Source: Nocardiopsis sinuspersici (GTDB taxonomy: Bacteria > Actinomycetota > Actinomycetes > Streptosporangiales > Streptosporangiaceae). Taken from it: DNA of 64,000 nucleotides. Shown one piece after another: positions 1-7,920 of this stretch (position 1 is its first letter; each line of letters opens with the position of its first letter). The stretch spans positions 248,001 through 312,000 of the forward strand of contig VWVT01000002.1 of assembly GCA_008638415.1 (NCBI GenBank). The letters run 5' to 3'. The position numbers and the translations under genes were made by a program. The notes below the pieces were generated by a model. The model saw nothing but the letters and a program-made list of their open reading frames with translations, was not told the origin of the DNA and did not search any database.

Positions 1-264
1 AGCGTGGCGGTCAGGGAGGACCGGCGCCGCGCGGGCGCCGGGTCCGCGCTGGCCCGGTACGCGATCGAGCGGGCCGCCGCGGGCGGCGCCCGGCGGGCGT
101 GGCTGTTCAGCCGCCGCTCCGGTCCCTTCTGGCGCAAGCTCGGGTTCGAGGTCGCCGACCGCCACGAGCTGGCCCGCAGGCTGCCCGACACGTACCAGGT
201 GCGCCTGTTCGGGGAGACGGGCCAACTCGACCGGGAGGTCGCCTGGCGACGCCCCCTCCCGTGA
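1..264 (+). CDS. GNAT family N-acetyltransferase, 3' part only
   Basis: The reading frame is open from the left edge, so the N-terminus lies outside the window. The visible part shows the GNAT acetyl-CoA binding motif (RRRAGAGSAL, the R-x-x-G-x-G/A signature) followed by a helix and the motif-B-like stretch ending in WRKLGFEV, typical of the fold's C-terminal half. The tail (LPDTYQVRLFGETGQL) recalls the ArgA-like amino-acid N-acetyltransferase group of actinobacteria, but too little is present to assign a substrate. It converges on the DUF885 gene, with a dispersed repeat copy in between. Confidence 0.75.
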   Translation, partial: SVAVREDRRRAGAGSALARYAIERAAAGGARRAWLFSRRSGPFWRKLGFEVADRHELARRLPDTYQVRLFGETGQLDREVAWRRPLP

Positions 265-284
265 GACCTGTTTTGAGTGAAGCC

Positions 285-445
285 GCAGCCCCAGGGGGTT
301 GGTTCGGGCGTCCACGGGGTTCTGGAGGCGCCGGAGGTGGGACTGCGAGGAACGAGCCGTCGCACCGCAGGCGCCGAAGGTTCCCGTCCTCCGGACGCCC
401 GAACACGGGCCGAAGCGAAGCGAAGGCCCAAAGAAAGCACACCCG
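285..445 (+). repeat. Dispersed intergenic repeat, copy A
   Basis: This shares an ordered series of blocks with 30605-30780 and 30786-30966: ACGGGGTTCTGGAGG near 313, GCGAGGAACGAGCCG, CCGAAGGTTCCCGT, then a purine-rich GCGAAGCG repeat ending AAAGAAAGCAC near 442. It fills the gap between the convergent GNAT and DUF885 genes. Small open frames inside it have no recognisable protein content and are treated as spurious. Function unknown. Confidence 0.7.
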
Positions 446-446
446 C

Positions 447-2183
447 TCACAGCCCCAGCAGTGTGCGCAGGTGGCGCGGGGGCGGGCTGCCGTGGGCGAG
501 CATCGCGTCGTGGCGCTGGCGCTCGGTGAGCGAGGGGCGCGCCGCCGCCAGGTCGCGGGAGATGTCGCCGACCTCGGCGTAGCCGACGTAGTAGGTGGAC
601 AGCTGTGCGCTGGTGAGCTGGGCCCTGCGCCACTTGCCGACGGCCTCGCCCTCCTCCTGGTGGCCGCGCTGGGTGAGCAGGGCGATCGCCTCGGACTCGG
701 TGAGGTCGCCGGTGTGCAGGCGCACGTCCAGGATCGCGTTGAGGATCATGCGCAGGCGCATCTTCAGCTGCACCAGGCGCAGGGCGAGGTTCTCGCGGCG
801 GTCCCCCGACCAGCCGTGGCGGGCCATCGCCTCCTCGGCGTAGACCGCCCAGCCCTCCACGAAGGTACCGCTGAGGAGGACGTTGCCCACCCGGGTCCCG
901 CCGGTGTGGCGGGCCGCGTGGGCCAGTTGCAGGGCGTGGCCCGGTACGGCCTCGTGGACCATGAGGTTGCGCAGCATGCACCCGTTGTACTCGCGGAGGA
1001 ACGACTCCCTCCGCTCGGCGGGCCAGTCCGCCGGCGGCGGGGACACCGCGATCAGGGTCGGCTGCTCCCTGAGCCGGGGGTCGGGCGGGGAGGGGACGAC
1101 CGCGCCGGAGGCGTCCGTGGAGGGCGGCGCGGGGAGGCGGGCGGGCGGATCGCAGTAGGCCACGGAGATCCCCCGGCGGGACTCGGGCATCGGGACGATC
1201 CGCACCGGGTCGTCGTGGACCGTCACCATGTCGAGTTCGCGTACCCGCCCGTCCAGGTGCGCGAGTGCGTCGGCGCAGACGGGGCGGACGGTATCGGCGC
1301 CGGTGGCGTTCTCGTCGGCGAGCGCGGAGAGCACCTCGGCCACCTGCCCCCGGCGGCGCGGCGTGCCCTGGTACTCGGCGGCGGCCTCGGCGATCGCCTC
1401 CTCGGTGGCGAGCAGGTCGCTCTCGGCGCGGACCAGGAGCGCCTCGGGGGACAGCTCGGAGTCGAGCGTGTACCAGAGCTGGGCGGCGAAGTCGCGCTCT
1501 CCCAGGCGGGGGTCGGCGGTGGCGTCCTCCAACCGGCCGCGCAGCCAGGCCGTGTACTCCTCCACGGCGGCCAGGGCGGCCTCGCGGGCCGGTTCCACCT
1601 CGGAGGCCGCGGACGGCTCCTTCGCGGCCAGGGCGGGCACGTCGGAGAGGAGCATGGTGCGGGCCCCCTCGGCCTGCGCCAGGGCCGTCTCCACGTGCAC
1701 ACGGGGCATCCCGGGGCCCTCGGACAGGCGCGAGCGTGCGGTGGCGAGGTAGTCGGGGAGCGCGGCGCAGCGCGCGGCGAGCGCCGAGAGGCGCTCGGGA
1801 AGGGGGAGGGTGTCGCGTTCCAGGAGGGCGTGGAGGGCCTCTCCGGGCGAGTGCAGGAGCGGGTCCCACGTGTGCGGCCGCAGCTCGGCGGTGTGCCACA
1901 GGTCGGCGCTGACGCGGGTGCGCAGTACCTCCAGGTCGACCAGGTCGCCCTCGGGGATCAGGTCGGCGTCGATCTCGTCCAGGGAGCCGAGGGCGTCGGT
2001 GAGTACGCCGACACGGCGCACGTCGGCGTCGGCGGAGTGGTCGGACAGGCGGGCGGCGCCCCGGGTGTCACCCAGGTCCAGCGCCCACTCGGGGGCGTCG
2101 TCGAGCAGGGCGTCGAGCACGCGCTCGGCCACCTCGCGGAACCGCCGGGTCATCGCCTCTGCGTCGGGCTGGGAAGAGCTCAT
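447..2183 (-). CDS. DUF885 family protein (putative zinc metallohydrolase)
   Basis: A 578-aa protein of the DUF885 family, large alpha-helical proteins related to metallopeptidases. The hallmark HEAVPGH motif (HExxPGH, in NLMVHEAVPGHALQ) lies in the C-terminal half and is expected to hold a metal ion; a downstream acidic residue in EGWAVYAEE fits a third ligand. There is no signal peptide, so it is probably cytoplasmic. I chose the ATG giving MSSSQPDAE. The preceding ribosome-binding site is weak, and the open frame continues upstream without family resemblance. It lies 88 bp downstream of the conservon GTPase, but a strong hairpin separates them, so independent transcription is likely. The substrate is unknown. 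Confidence 0.8.
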   Translation of the reverse strand: MSSSQPDAEAMTRRFREVAERVLDALLDDAPEWALDLGDTRGAARLSDHSADADVRRVGVLTDALGSLDEIDADLIPEGDLVDLEVLRTRVSADLWHTAELRPHTWDPLLHSPGEALHALLERDTLPLPERLSALAARCAALPDYLATARSRLSEGPGMPRVHVETALAQAEGARTMLLSDVPALAAKEPSAASEVEPAREAALAAVEEYTAWLRGRLEDATADPRLGERDFAAQLWYTLDSELSPEALLVRAESDLLATEEAIAEAAAEYQGTPRRRGQVAEVLSALADENATGADTVRPVCADALAHLDGRVRELDMVTVHDDPVRIVPMPESRRGISVAYCDPPARLPAPPSTDASGAVVPSPPDPRLREQPTLIAVSPPPADWPAERRESFLREYNGCMLRNLMVHEAVPGHALQLAHAARHTGGTRVGNVLLSGTFVEGWAVYAEEAMARHGWSGDRRENLALRLVQLKMRLRMILNAILDVRLHTGDLTESEAIALLTQRGHQEEGEAVGKWRRAQLTSAQLSTYYVGYAEVGDISRDLAAARPSLTERQRHDAMLAHGSPPPRHLRTLLGL

Positions 2184-2198
2184 TGCGCCATGATGCCA

Positions 2199-2240
2199 GC
2201 ACGGACGCCCGGTTCCCGACTTGCGGGAACCGGGCCGTGC
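2199..2240 (-). terminator. Hairpin terminator after the conservon
   Basis: An 11-bp perfect stem (CCCGGTTCCCG at 2208-2218, CGGGAACCGGG at 2224-2234) with a 5-nt loop is extended by a 6-bp outer stem (GCACGG/CCGTGC) across a 3-nt bulge. There is no T-tract, as is common in actinomycetes. It lies between the GTPase stop and the DUF885 start. Confidence 0.75.
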
Positions 2241-2271
2241 TCTGTGCGGGACCCCGGCCCGGGTGGCCCTC

Positions 2272-2865
2272 CTAGCGCCAGGAGTTCTGGCCGCCCGTGG
2301 ATGTGGGCTGTCCGGCGGCGCCCTCGGGGTCCCCCACCGTGATGGCGTGTTCGACGAGGGTGATGAGCGTCGACTTGGTGGAGGCACGGTCACGTGCGTC
2401 CACCTGGACGATCGGGATCTCGGGACTGAGAGTCAGAGCGTCCCGGACCTCGTTCGCGGCGTGGGGGTAGTAGCCGTCGAAGCCGTTGATCGCCACGATG
2501 AAGGGCAGGCGCGCCTCCTCGAAGTAGTCGATCGCGGGGAAGCAGTCCGCCAGGCGGCGGGTGTCCACCAGCACGACGGCGCCGATCGCGCCCTTGACCA
2601 GGTCGTCCCACATGAACCAGAACCGGTGCTGTCCGGGGGTGCCGAACAGGTACAGGATCAGGTCCGAGTCCAGGGAGACACGACCGAAGTCCATGGCCAC
2701 GGTGGTGGTCTGCTTGTCCGGCGTCTTGGCGAGGTCGTCCACCCCGACACTGGCGCTGGTCATGACCGCTTCGGTGGTCAGCGGCACGATCTCGGAGACA
2801 GAGCCAACGAATGTCGTCTTCCCGACACCGAAGCCCCCGGCGACGACGATCTTGACCGACGTCAT
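2272..2865 (-). CDS. cvnD: Conservon GTP/ATP-binding protein (CvnD type)
   Basis: A 197-aa small G-protein-like ATP/GTP-binding protein, the last member of the conservon module. The P-loop is at the N-terminus (GGFGVGKTTFVGS, residues about 9-21). The switch/Walker-B region is LYLFGTPGQHRFWFMW, with DTRRLAD and the base-specificity-like AINGFDG further on. In Streptomyces the CvnA-D proteins form a membrane-associated complex resembling a eukaryotic G-protein-coupled system. The start is the ATG of MTSVKIVVAGG, 34 bp after the DUF742 stop; the upstream in-frame extension lacks conservation. Input signal unknown. Confidence 0.92.
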   Translation of the reverse strand: MTSVKIVVAGGFGVGKTTFVGSVSEIVPLTTEAVMTSASVGVDDLAKTPDKQTTTVAMDFGRVSLDSDLILYLFGTPGQHRFWFMWDDLVKGAIGAVVLVDTRRLADCFPAIDYFEEARLPFIVAINGFDGYYPHAANEVRDALTLSPEIPIVQVDARDRASTKSTLITLVEHAITVGDPEGAAGQPTSTGGQNSWR

Positions 2866-2899
2866 CGCGTTCCCCCCAGCACCGCCTTCCTCGGCTGGG

Positions 2900-3394
2900 C
2901 TAGAGCTTGCGAAGTCCACTGAGCACCCTTTCAAGCAGGTTGGTGTTGGGACGGGCTTCATTGTTGAGCGAGGACCTGATCTGGACCAGTCCCTGCTCGG
3001 ACATGTCCGCCACAAGCACCCGCGCCACACCGAGCGGCATCCGCAACAGCGCGGAGATCTCCGCCACGGAACGCCACTCCCGGCACAGGTCGCTGATCGC
3101 CTGCCACTCGGGCGTCAGCGTCCCAGACTCGTTGCGGGCCGCCGCGGTGGCCGAGATCAGAGCTTCCAGGGGAAGCTGCGACTTCGGCTTGGTGCGGCCC
3201 TTGGTCACCGCGTAGGGGCGGACCAGAGAACTGGGCGCGCTCCCCGCGGGGGGTCGTTGTTCGTACGGTTGTTGGATTGGTCGGGGAACATCTCCGCCGC
3301 CCGGAACCGCCGGCATTCCCCCCGTGGGGGGACCGCCCGGCTGTTGTCCGAACCACGAGGCGCTCCCGGCATCTCTACTGTGAGGTGCCACCAC
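2900..3394 (-). CDS. cvnC: DUF742 protein (CvnC type)
   Basis: A 164-aa DUF742 protein. The Pro/Gly-rich N-terminus (about 45 residues) is disordered. The DUF742 core begins at SSLVRPYAVTKGRTKP and contains a winged-helix-like part (SVAEISALLRMPLGVARVLVADMSEQGLV), ending in NLLERVLSGLRKL, a very conserved C-terminus in conservons. The GTG start at 3394 has a clean GGAGGAAG ribosome-binding site. It sits 20 bp downstream of the roadblock gene. It probably links the roadblock and GTPase components; the molecular role is unproven. Confidence 0.92.
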   Translation of the reverse strand: MVAPHSRDAGSASWFGQQPGGPPTGGMPAVPGGGDVPRPIQQPYEQRPPAGSAPSSLVRPYAVTKGRTKPKSQLPLEALISATAAARNESGTLTPEWQAISDLCREWRSVAEISALLRMPLGVARVLVADMSEQGLVQIRSSLNNEARPNTNLLERVLSGLRKL

Positions 3395-3414
3395 TTCCTC
3401 CTGTCGGTGGTGGT

Positions 3415-3816
3415 TCAGTGGATTCCCGAGGTGCGCGCCGTTGGTGTCAGCGCCCGCCCCGCCCGCTCGACGAGCAGAGTCATCTCGTACGCGACCAGGC
3501 CGAGGTCGCTTTCCGCCGCCGCCAGGACCGCGAGGCAGGAGCCGTCGCTGATGGCCATGATGAGCATCAGCCCCCGCTCCATCTCCACGACGGTCTGGGC
3601 GACCGCGCCACCCTCGAACACCCGGGCCGCGCCCTGCGTCAGACTCGACAGGCCGGAGGCGATCGCCGCCAGCTGGTCGGCCCGGTCAGCCGGGAAACCC
3701 GCCGACGAGGCCAACGGGAGGCCGTCAGAGGAGACGACGATCGCGTGGGCGACATCGGGGACCCGGTCGGCAAAGTCAGTGATCAACCAGTTGAGTTCAT
3801 TCACCTGTCGACTCAT
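3415..3816 (-). CDS. cvnB: Roadblock/LC7 domain protein (CvnB type)
   Basis: A 133-aa single-domain roadblock/LC7 protein (family length 120-140). The domain spans ELNWLITDFADRVPDVAHAIVVSSDGLPLA to about residue 115. In MglB and CvnB-like proteins this fold binds the partner GTPase and controls its nucleotide state. The start ATG has an AGGAGAT ribosome-binding site at good spacing. A 232-bp gap separates it from the kinase stop, longer than the other gaps in the operon, so an internal promoter is possible. No obvious promoter is visible in that gap. Confidence 0.93.
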   Translation of the reverse strand: MSRQVNELNWLITDFADRVPDVAHAIVVSSDGLPLASSAGFPADRADQLAAIASGLSSLTQGAARVFEGGAVAQTVVEMERGLMLIMAISDGSCLAVLAAAESDLGLVAYEMTLLVERAGRALTPTARTSGIH

Positions 3817-4048
3817 CTGATCTCCTGTCCAAATTCGCCGGCTGATCTGTGGGCACTGCTACCGCCGGCACAGCATGTGACAGCACTGCCTCTACGAGCT
3901 GCCCGGCCCCTCCCGCGGGGGTGACCGGGAGTCTGGTGTTCCGCTCTCGTCAAGCTACGGGTGTGGCGCGTCCGAGAAGCTCGGTCGATGCTATTGCATC
4001 CGGCCCCTGTGGATAAGAGGGACCCCGTCCCACCAGGTTTCACTGGAG

Positions 4049-7000
4049 TCATCCCTCCGTCGGACCTTCGCCGAGCCGGTTCCGGCCCTCCCGGACGCCC
4101 TTCTGGAAGCCCGAGAAGCGGTTGCGGACACGGTCCGCGCTGCGTACGGGCATCTGCTTGAAGTTCTCCGGCTTGGGTGCCGTCCCCGGAACAAGGTTTG
4201 CCTTGGGGACCCGTTTTGGCAAGCCCGAGGTGGTCAGCCCGCCCGCGAGGGGCTCGGCCGCGGTGCGTGCGGCCTTCCAGCCGCGGTCGGCCGCCGAGTT
4301 CCACTCCTGCTCGGAGTGGGTGCTCTGCTCGGTGCGCGCCGCCGTGCTCCGGTCGGCGCCGTTGCTTTGCCGGCGCTGCCCCTTCTCCGCCGAGACCTGC
4401 TGGATCGGCCCGGTCTCGGTGGTGTCCACGGTGGGACCGCCGCTGCGGCGCTTGAACCAGTTGGACTCGATCGCGTCGAAGATCGGCAGCGAGTCGCTGT
4501 CCTCACTCGCCGGGGACGGCGGCACGACCGTGTTGTTGGGCCCCTGGGCGCCGCCGTAGCGGCGGGAGAGGTAGGCGGTCGAGCCGTAGCCCTCCCTGGA
4601 GTCGGTACCGCCGTCGGAGCGCCGGTTCCCCGTGTCGGAGGGCGGCGGGGTCTGTGCGGCGCCGCCGTTCCAGTCGGAGGAGACGGCCGGGAAGGTCTCG
4701 GTGTCGTCGCCGCGGACCGGGGCGGCGGAGCCCTCGTGGGCGCTGGTGTCCCGGCGGAACAGGTCGCCGCCGCCGGCGCCGGAGTGCTCCTGGGGCGGCG
4801 TTCCGGTGTTGCCGAAGCCGTCGTAGGAGTCCTTCGCCCCCGCCGGCTGCCGGAAGGCGCCGGTGTCGGTGACCGGGCGGCGGAAGGCGCCGGTGTCGGT
4901 GGTGGGACGGCGGAACGCTCCGGTGTCGGAGGGCCTGCTGAAGGACCCGGTGTCGGAGGAGCGTCCCACGGAACCGCTGTCGCCGAAGGACGGGCCGCCG
5001 CCCGCGTCGGAGCGGGGAGCCGGGTCGAAGAGGCTGCGGCCGCCGCTCTCGGGCTGCGGGCGCTGCGGCTCCTCGTCCTCGGGGACGTCGTAGGGGTCGA
5101 CGACCGTGCGGCCGCCGTCACCGGCGCCGCCGCCGGTGGTCCCCGCCCCCCGGGTGGTGTCCCACACCGAACCCGAGCTCGACGCGTTGCCCCACAGGTC
5201 CTGGCCGCTGGGCGGGTGCTCCTCGGTACGGGCGCCGCCCGGCTGGCGCTTGGGCAGTCCGCCCAGCTCGCCGGGGCCGGCCCCGCTCTCCTGGGTCTGC
5301 CAGGGGTCACCCGGCTCGGCGGGCGCCTGGGTGGAGGCGAAGGCCGCCTCGGCGTCGGCGTAGGTGTTGGGCGCACCCGAGGTGAGCTCGGGGCGCTGGT
5401 CCGCGCCGCCCAGGGAGTGCTGCCCCTCGACGGGGGTGATCAGCAGGTCCGGCGGGAAGACGACGTGGGCGGTGATCCCGCCGCCGTGCGCCTCCTCCAG
5501 GCTGAGCTTGACACCGTGGCGGTGGGCCAGGCGCGAGACCACGAACAGGCCCATGCGGCGCGAGACCGCGACGTCGATGACCGGCGGGGCGGCCAGGCGG
5601 GCGTTGACCGCCTCCAGGTCGTCGGCGGCCATGCCGATGCCGCTGTCGGTGACGTCGACCTGGACGCCGCCGTCGTCGAGGCTCTTGGCGCTGACCAGGA
5701 CCTCGGTGTCGTGCGGGGAGAACGAGGTGGCGTTCTCCACCAGCTCGGCGACCAGGTGGATGACGTCGTTGACCGGGCGCCCGAGCACCGAGATGTGGGA
5801 GGGGGCGCGCACGTTGACGCGCTCGTACTGCTCGACCTCGGAGACGGCGCCGCGCAGGACGTCGACCAGCGGGATGGGCTGGGCCCACTTGCGGGTGTTG
5901 TCCTGGCCGGACAGGACCAGCAGGTTCTCGTTGTTGCGGCGCATGCGCGTGGCGAGGTGGTCCAGCTGGAACAGGTCGGAGAGGCGGTCGGAGTCCTGCT
6001 CGGACTGCTCCAGACCGTCGATGAGGCGCAGCTGCCGCTCCACCAGGGTCTGGCTCCGGCGGGACAGGTTGACGAACATCGCGTTGACGTTGCTGCGCAG
6101 GGCGGCCTCGTCGGAGGCCAGGGTCAGGGCCACGCGGTGGACCTCGTCGAAGGCCCGGGCCACCTCACCGATCTCGTCGTGGGTCTCGACCTCGATCGGT
6201 GCGACCCTGACGTTCTCGGGGACCGTCCCGGCCTCCTGCATCCGGTTGATCGCGTCGGGCAGGTCGCGCTCGGCGATCCGGCGTGCGCCGTCCTCCAGGG
6301 CGCGCAGCGGGCGCACCAGGGAGCGGACCACGAGGGAGGTGAGGATGAAGACCGCGAGGAGCACGACCGCGACGACGAAGAGGTCCATCAGGGCTCGGCC
6401 CATGGCCGCGTCGCGCAGCGTGTCGGCCTCGGCGGCGATACCTTCGGCGAGCCCCTCCTCGACCTTCTGGAGGCGGTCCAGGGCGACGTCGGCGATGGCC
6501 CTGTAGTCCTCGGGGCCGTCGTTGGCGGTCACACCGGTGAGGTCGTCCTCGCGGTCCGCGCGGTACATGACGCGCATGCGCATCGTGGAGACCTGGCTGA
6601 CCTCCAGGCCGGTGAAGTTGTTGTCGAAGAGGGTGCGCTGGTCCTCGCTCGCCGCCTGGACGAAGTTGGAGATCTCGTTCTCGTAGCGCGCGCGGCTGGA
6701 GTCGATGGCCTCGGCGATACCGCCGGTCATCGTGTTCCGGGACAGGGCGTGGCTCATCAGCGCGGTCTCGTACGAGAGCTGGTCGCGCGCGTTGGACAAC
6801 GCGGTCAGCGTGCGCACGCTCTCGCGCAGGGCGGTGTCTCCGGTCGCGTCCGCGATCGTCTGGTTGAACTCGGCCAGACCGCGGGTGATCGTCCGGTACT
6901 TGGTGACGACCGGCAGGACGGTGATGCGCGTCTCGTCGACCTCGGTGCGCAGGGACTCCAGGGTGGAGACCTGGCTGCGCATGGTGGACAGGCGGGTGGC

Positions 7001-7447
7001 GGCGTTGCCCTCGACCTCGCCCATGTCCTCCAGCTCGGCCTTGAGGGACTGCTGAAGGTCGCGGGAGGTGTCGCGCTCCTCCTCCAACTGCTGGCGCAGC
7101 TCCTCCGACCGCCGCTGGGGGTCGGCGTTGTCGGAGATGTAGATCGCGCTGGCGGAGCGCTCACGACCCAGCTGGTTGGCCAGCTGCACGATGAGGACGC
7201 CCACCTCGGCGCGGTTCTGGATGTGGGCGTGGGTGACGGTGGAGACCGCCGCCTCGTAGACCCGCAGACCACCGAGCGCGAGCGCTACCGCGGTGGGAAT
7301 GACGATGAGGGCCACCAGTCGGGAACGCACCCGCCAGTTACGTGGCCGCCACCAGTCGGCTCTGCGCTGGGGCGTGGCATCGGCATGTTCGGCCTGCGCT
7401 GCCTCGCTCTGCGCGCTGGCCCCGTTTTTCGTCGCTCGTGTCGACAC
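4049..7447 (-). CDS. cvnA: Conservon sensor histidine kinase, nitrate-sensing-domain type (CvnA)
   Basis: A roughly 1132-aa membrane sensor. It has a first TM segment near residues 45-65 (RLVALIVIPTAVALALGGLRV), a long extracytoplasmic helical nitrate/nitrite-sensing-like domain, and a second TM (LMDLFVVAVVLLAVFILTSLVV). HAMP, a dimerisation region and a HATPase domain follow (N-box LVAELVENATSFSP, G1 DVTDSGIGM). About 450 residues of disordered Pro/Gly/Asp-rich tail contain DTG-F-RP repeats and end with the conservon signature LPKRVPKANLVPG. No canonical phospho-acceptor His motif is evident, as usual for CvnA. The start is taken as GTG 7447 with AGGG spacing; a TTG at 7459 has worse spacing. 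First gene of the conservon. Confidence 0.9.
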   Translation of the reverse strand: MSTRATKNGASAQSEAAQAEHADATPQRRADWWRPRNWRVRSRLVALIVIPTAVALALGGLRVYEAAVSTVTHAHIQNRAEVGVLIVQLANQLGRERSASAIYISDNADPQRRSEELRQQLEEERDTSRDLQQSLKAELEDMGEVEGNAATRLSTMRSQVSTLESLRTEVDETRITVLPVVTKYRTITRGLAEFNQTIADATGDTALRESVRTLTALSNARDQLSYETALMSHALSRNTMTGGIAEAIDSSRARYENEISNFVQAASEDQRTLFDNNFTGLEVSQVSTMRMRVMYRADREDDLTGVTANDGPEDYRAIADVALDRLQKVEEGLAEGIAAEADTLRDAAMGRALMDLFVVAVVLLAVFILTSLVVRSLVRPLRALEDGARRIAERDLPDAINRMQEAGTVPENVRVAPIEVETHDEIGEVARAFDEVHRVALTLASDEAALRSNVNAMFVNLSRRSQTLVERQLRLIDGLEQSEQDSDRLSDLFQLDHLATRMRRNNENLLVLSGQDNTRKWAQPIPLVDVLRGAVSEVEQYERVNVRAPSHISVLGRPVNDVIHLVAELVENATSFSPHDTEVLVSAKSLDDGGVQVDVTDSGIGMAADDLEAVNARLAAPPVIDVAVSRRMGLFVVSRLAHRHGVKLSLEEAHGGGITAHVVFPPDLLITPVEGQHSLGGADQRPELTSGAPNTYADAEAAFASTQAPAEPGDPWQTQESGAGPGELGGLPKRQPGGARTEEHPPSGQDLWGNASSSGSVWDTTRGAGTTGGGAGDGGRTVVDPYDVPEDEEPQRPQPESGGRSLFDPAPRSDAGGGPSFGDSGSVGRSSDTGSFSRPSDTGAFRRPTTDTGAFRRPVTDTGAFRQPAGAKDSYDGFGNTGTPPQEHSGAGGGDLFRRDTSAHEGSAAPVRGDDTETFPAVSSDWNGGAAQTPPPSDTGNRRSDGGTDSREGYGSTAYLSRRYGGAQGPNNTVVPPSPASEDSDSLPIFDAIESNWFKRRSGGPTVDTTETGPIQQVSAEKGQRRQSNGADRSTAARTEQSTHSEQEWNSAADRGWKAARTAAEPLAGGLTTSGLPKRVPKANLVPGTAPKPENFKQMPVRSADRVRNRFSGFQKGVREGRNRLGEGPTEG
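4849..4960 (-). repeat. In-frame DTG-F-RP repeats in the kinase tail
   Basis: CGGTGTCGG recurs at 4861, 4891, 4921 and 4948 (spacing 30, 30 and 27 bp, all multiples of three). This encodes four tandem copies of a 9-10 residue unit, (S/T)DTG-x-F-x-R/Q-P-x-x, in the disordered C-terminal tail of the kinase. Confidence 0.85.
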
Positions 7448-7747
7448 GGACCCTCGCAACCTTTCGTGTCACCGCTTCGAGCGGCTGGTTGGACCCCAGG
7501 GGCCGACCACTCCGACCGAAGAATCTTCGGGAAAGCCGGTATAGACCAAGGTCCACCGAACCGGGAGCGGTGGGGAATGTGGGGAGATGTGAAGACTGTC
7601 CGCCGGACTCGCCTGGGAGGAGAAGAGCCGCGCACCCCAAGGTTTCCGTGTAGGTGCACGTGCGGTGGATAGCGTATCAATGGGCGGGAAGGACTCGCTT
7701 CGGCGGTTTGACGGCGATCGACGAGATCATCTTCGGTTGCCCGGAAT

Positions 7748-7774
7748 CATAATGCCCACAATGTCGGCATTATG
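7748..7774. promoter_or_regulatory. 27-bp near-perfect palindrome, probable operator
   Basis: CATAATGCC at 7748-7756 and GGCATTATG at 7766-7774 are exact inverted repeats. The 9 bp between them is itself nearly symmetric (ACA-A-TGT), so only one pair of positions breaks the dyad. It is AT-rich in a GC-rich region. It lies 147 bp upstream of the M15 peptidase start and 301 bp upstream of the divergent kinase start. The 473-bp region between the two genes holds nothing else I can name. The cognate regulator is unknown. Confidence 0.55.
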
Positions 7775-7920
7775 ACCAACCCAGCAGGTCAGACACGGGG
7801 ACCGAAACCCCAAGGGACACCCAGGTAACTTTTTGGACACACCGCCAACTTCTCCGCCAACACCACCCTGACATGACATCGTGACAAGACGTATACGCAG
7901 GTCCCGGGGAGGAAGCGGAA

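Noticed and set aside
99..2342. Very long plus-strand open frame antisense to DUF885
   Set aside because: Arg/Gly/Ala-rich, no family resemblance; produced by high GC3 of the minus-strand gene. Similar long shadows at 4316-7672, 18381-20348 and 26180-31048 were rejected for the same reason.
7675..7920. c-di-AMP (ydaO-type) riboswitch before the M15 peptidase
   Set aside because: Such riboswitches often precede actinobacterial wall hydrolases, but the conserved core elements are not visible here; only the palindrome stands out.
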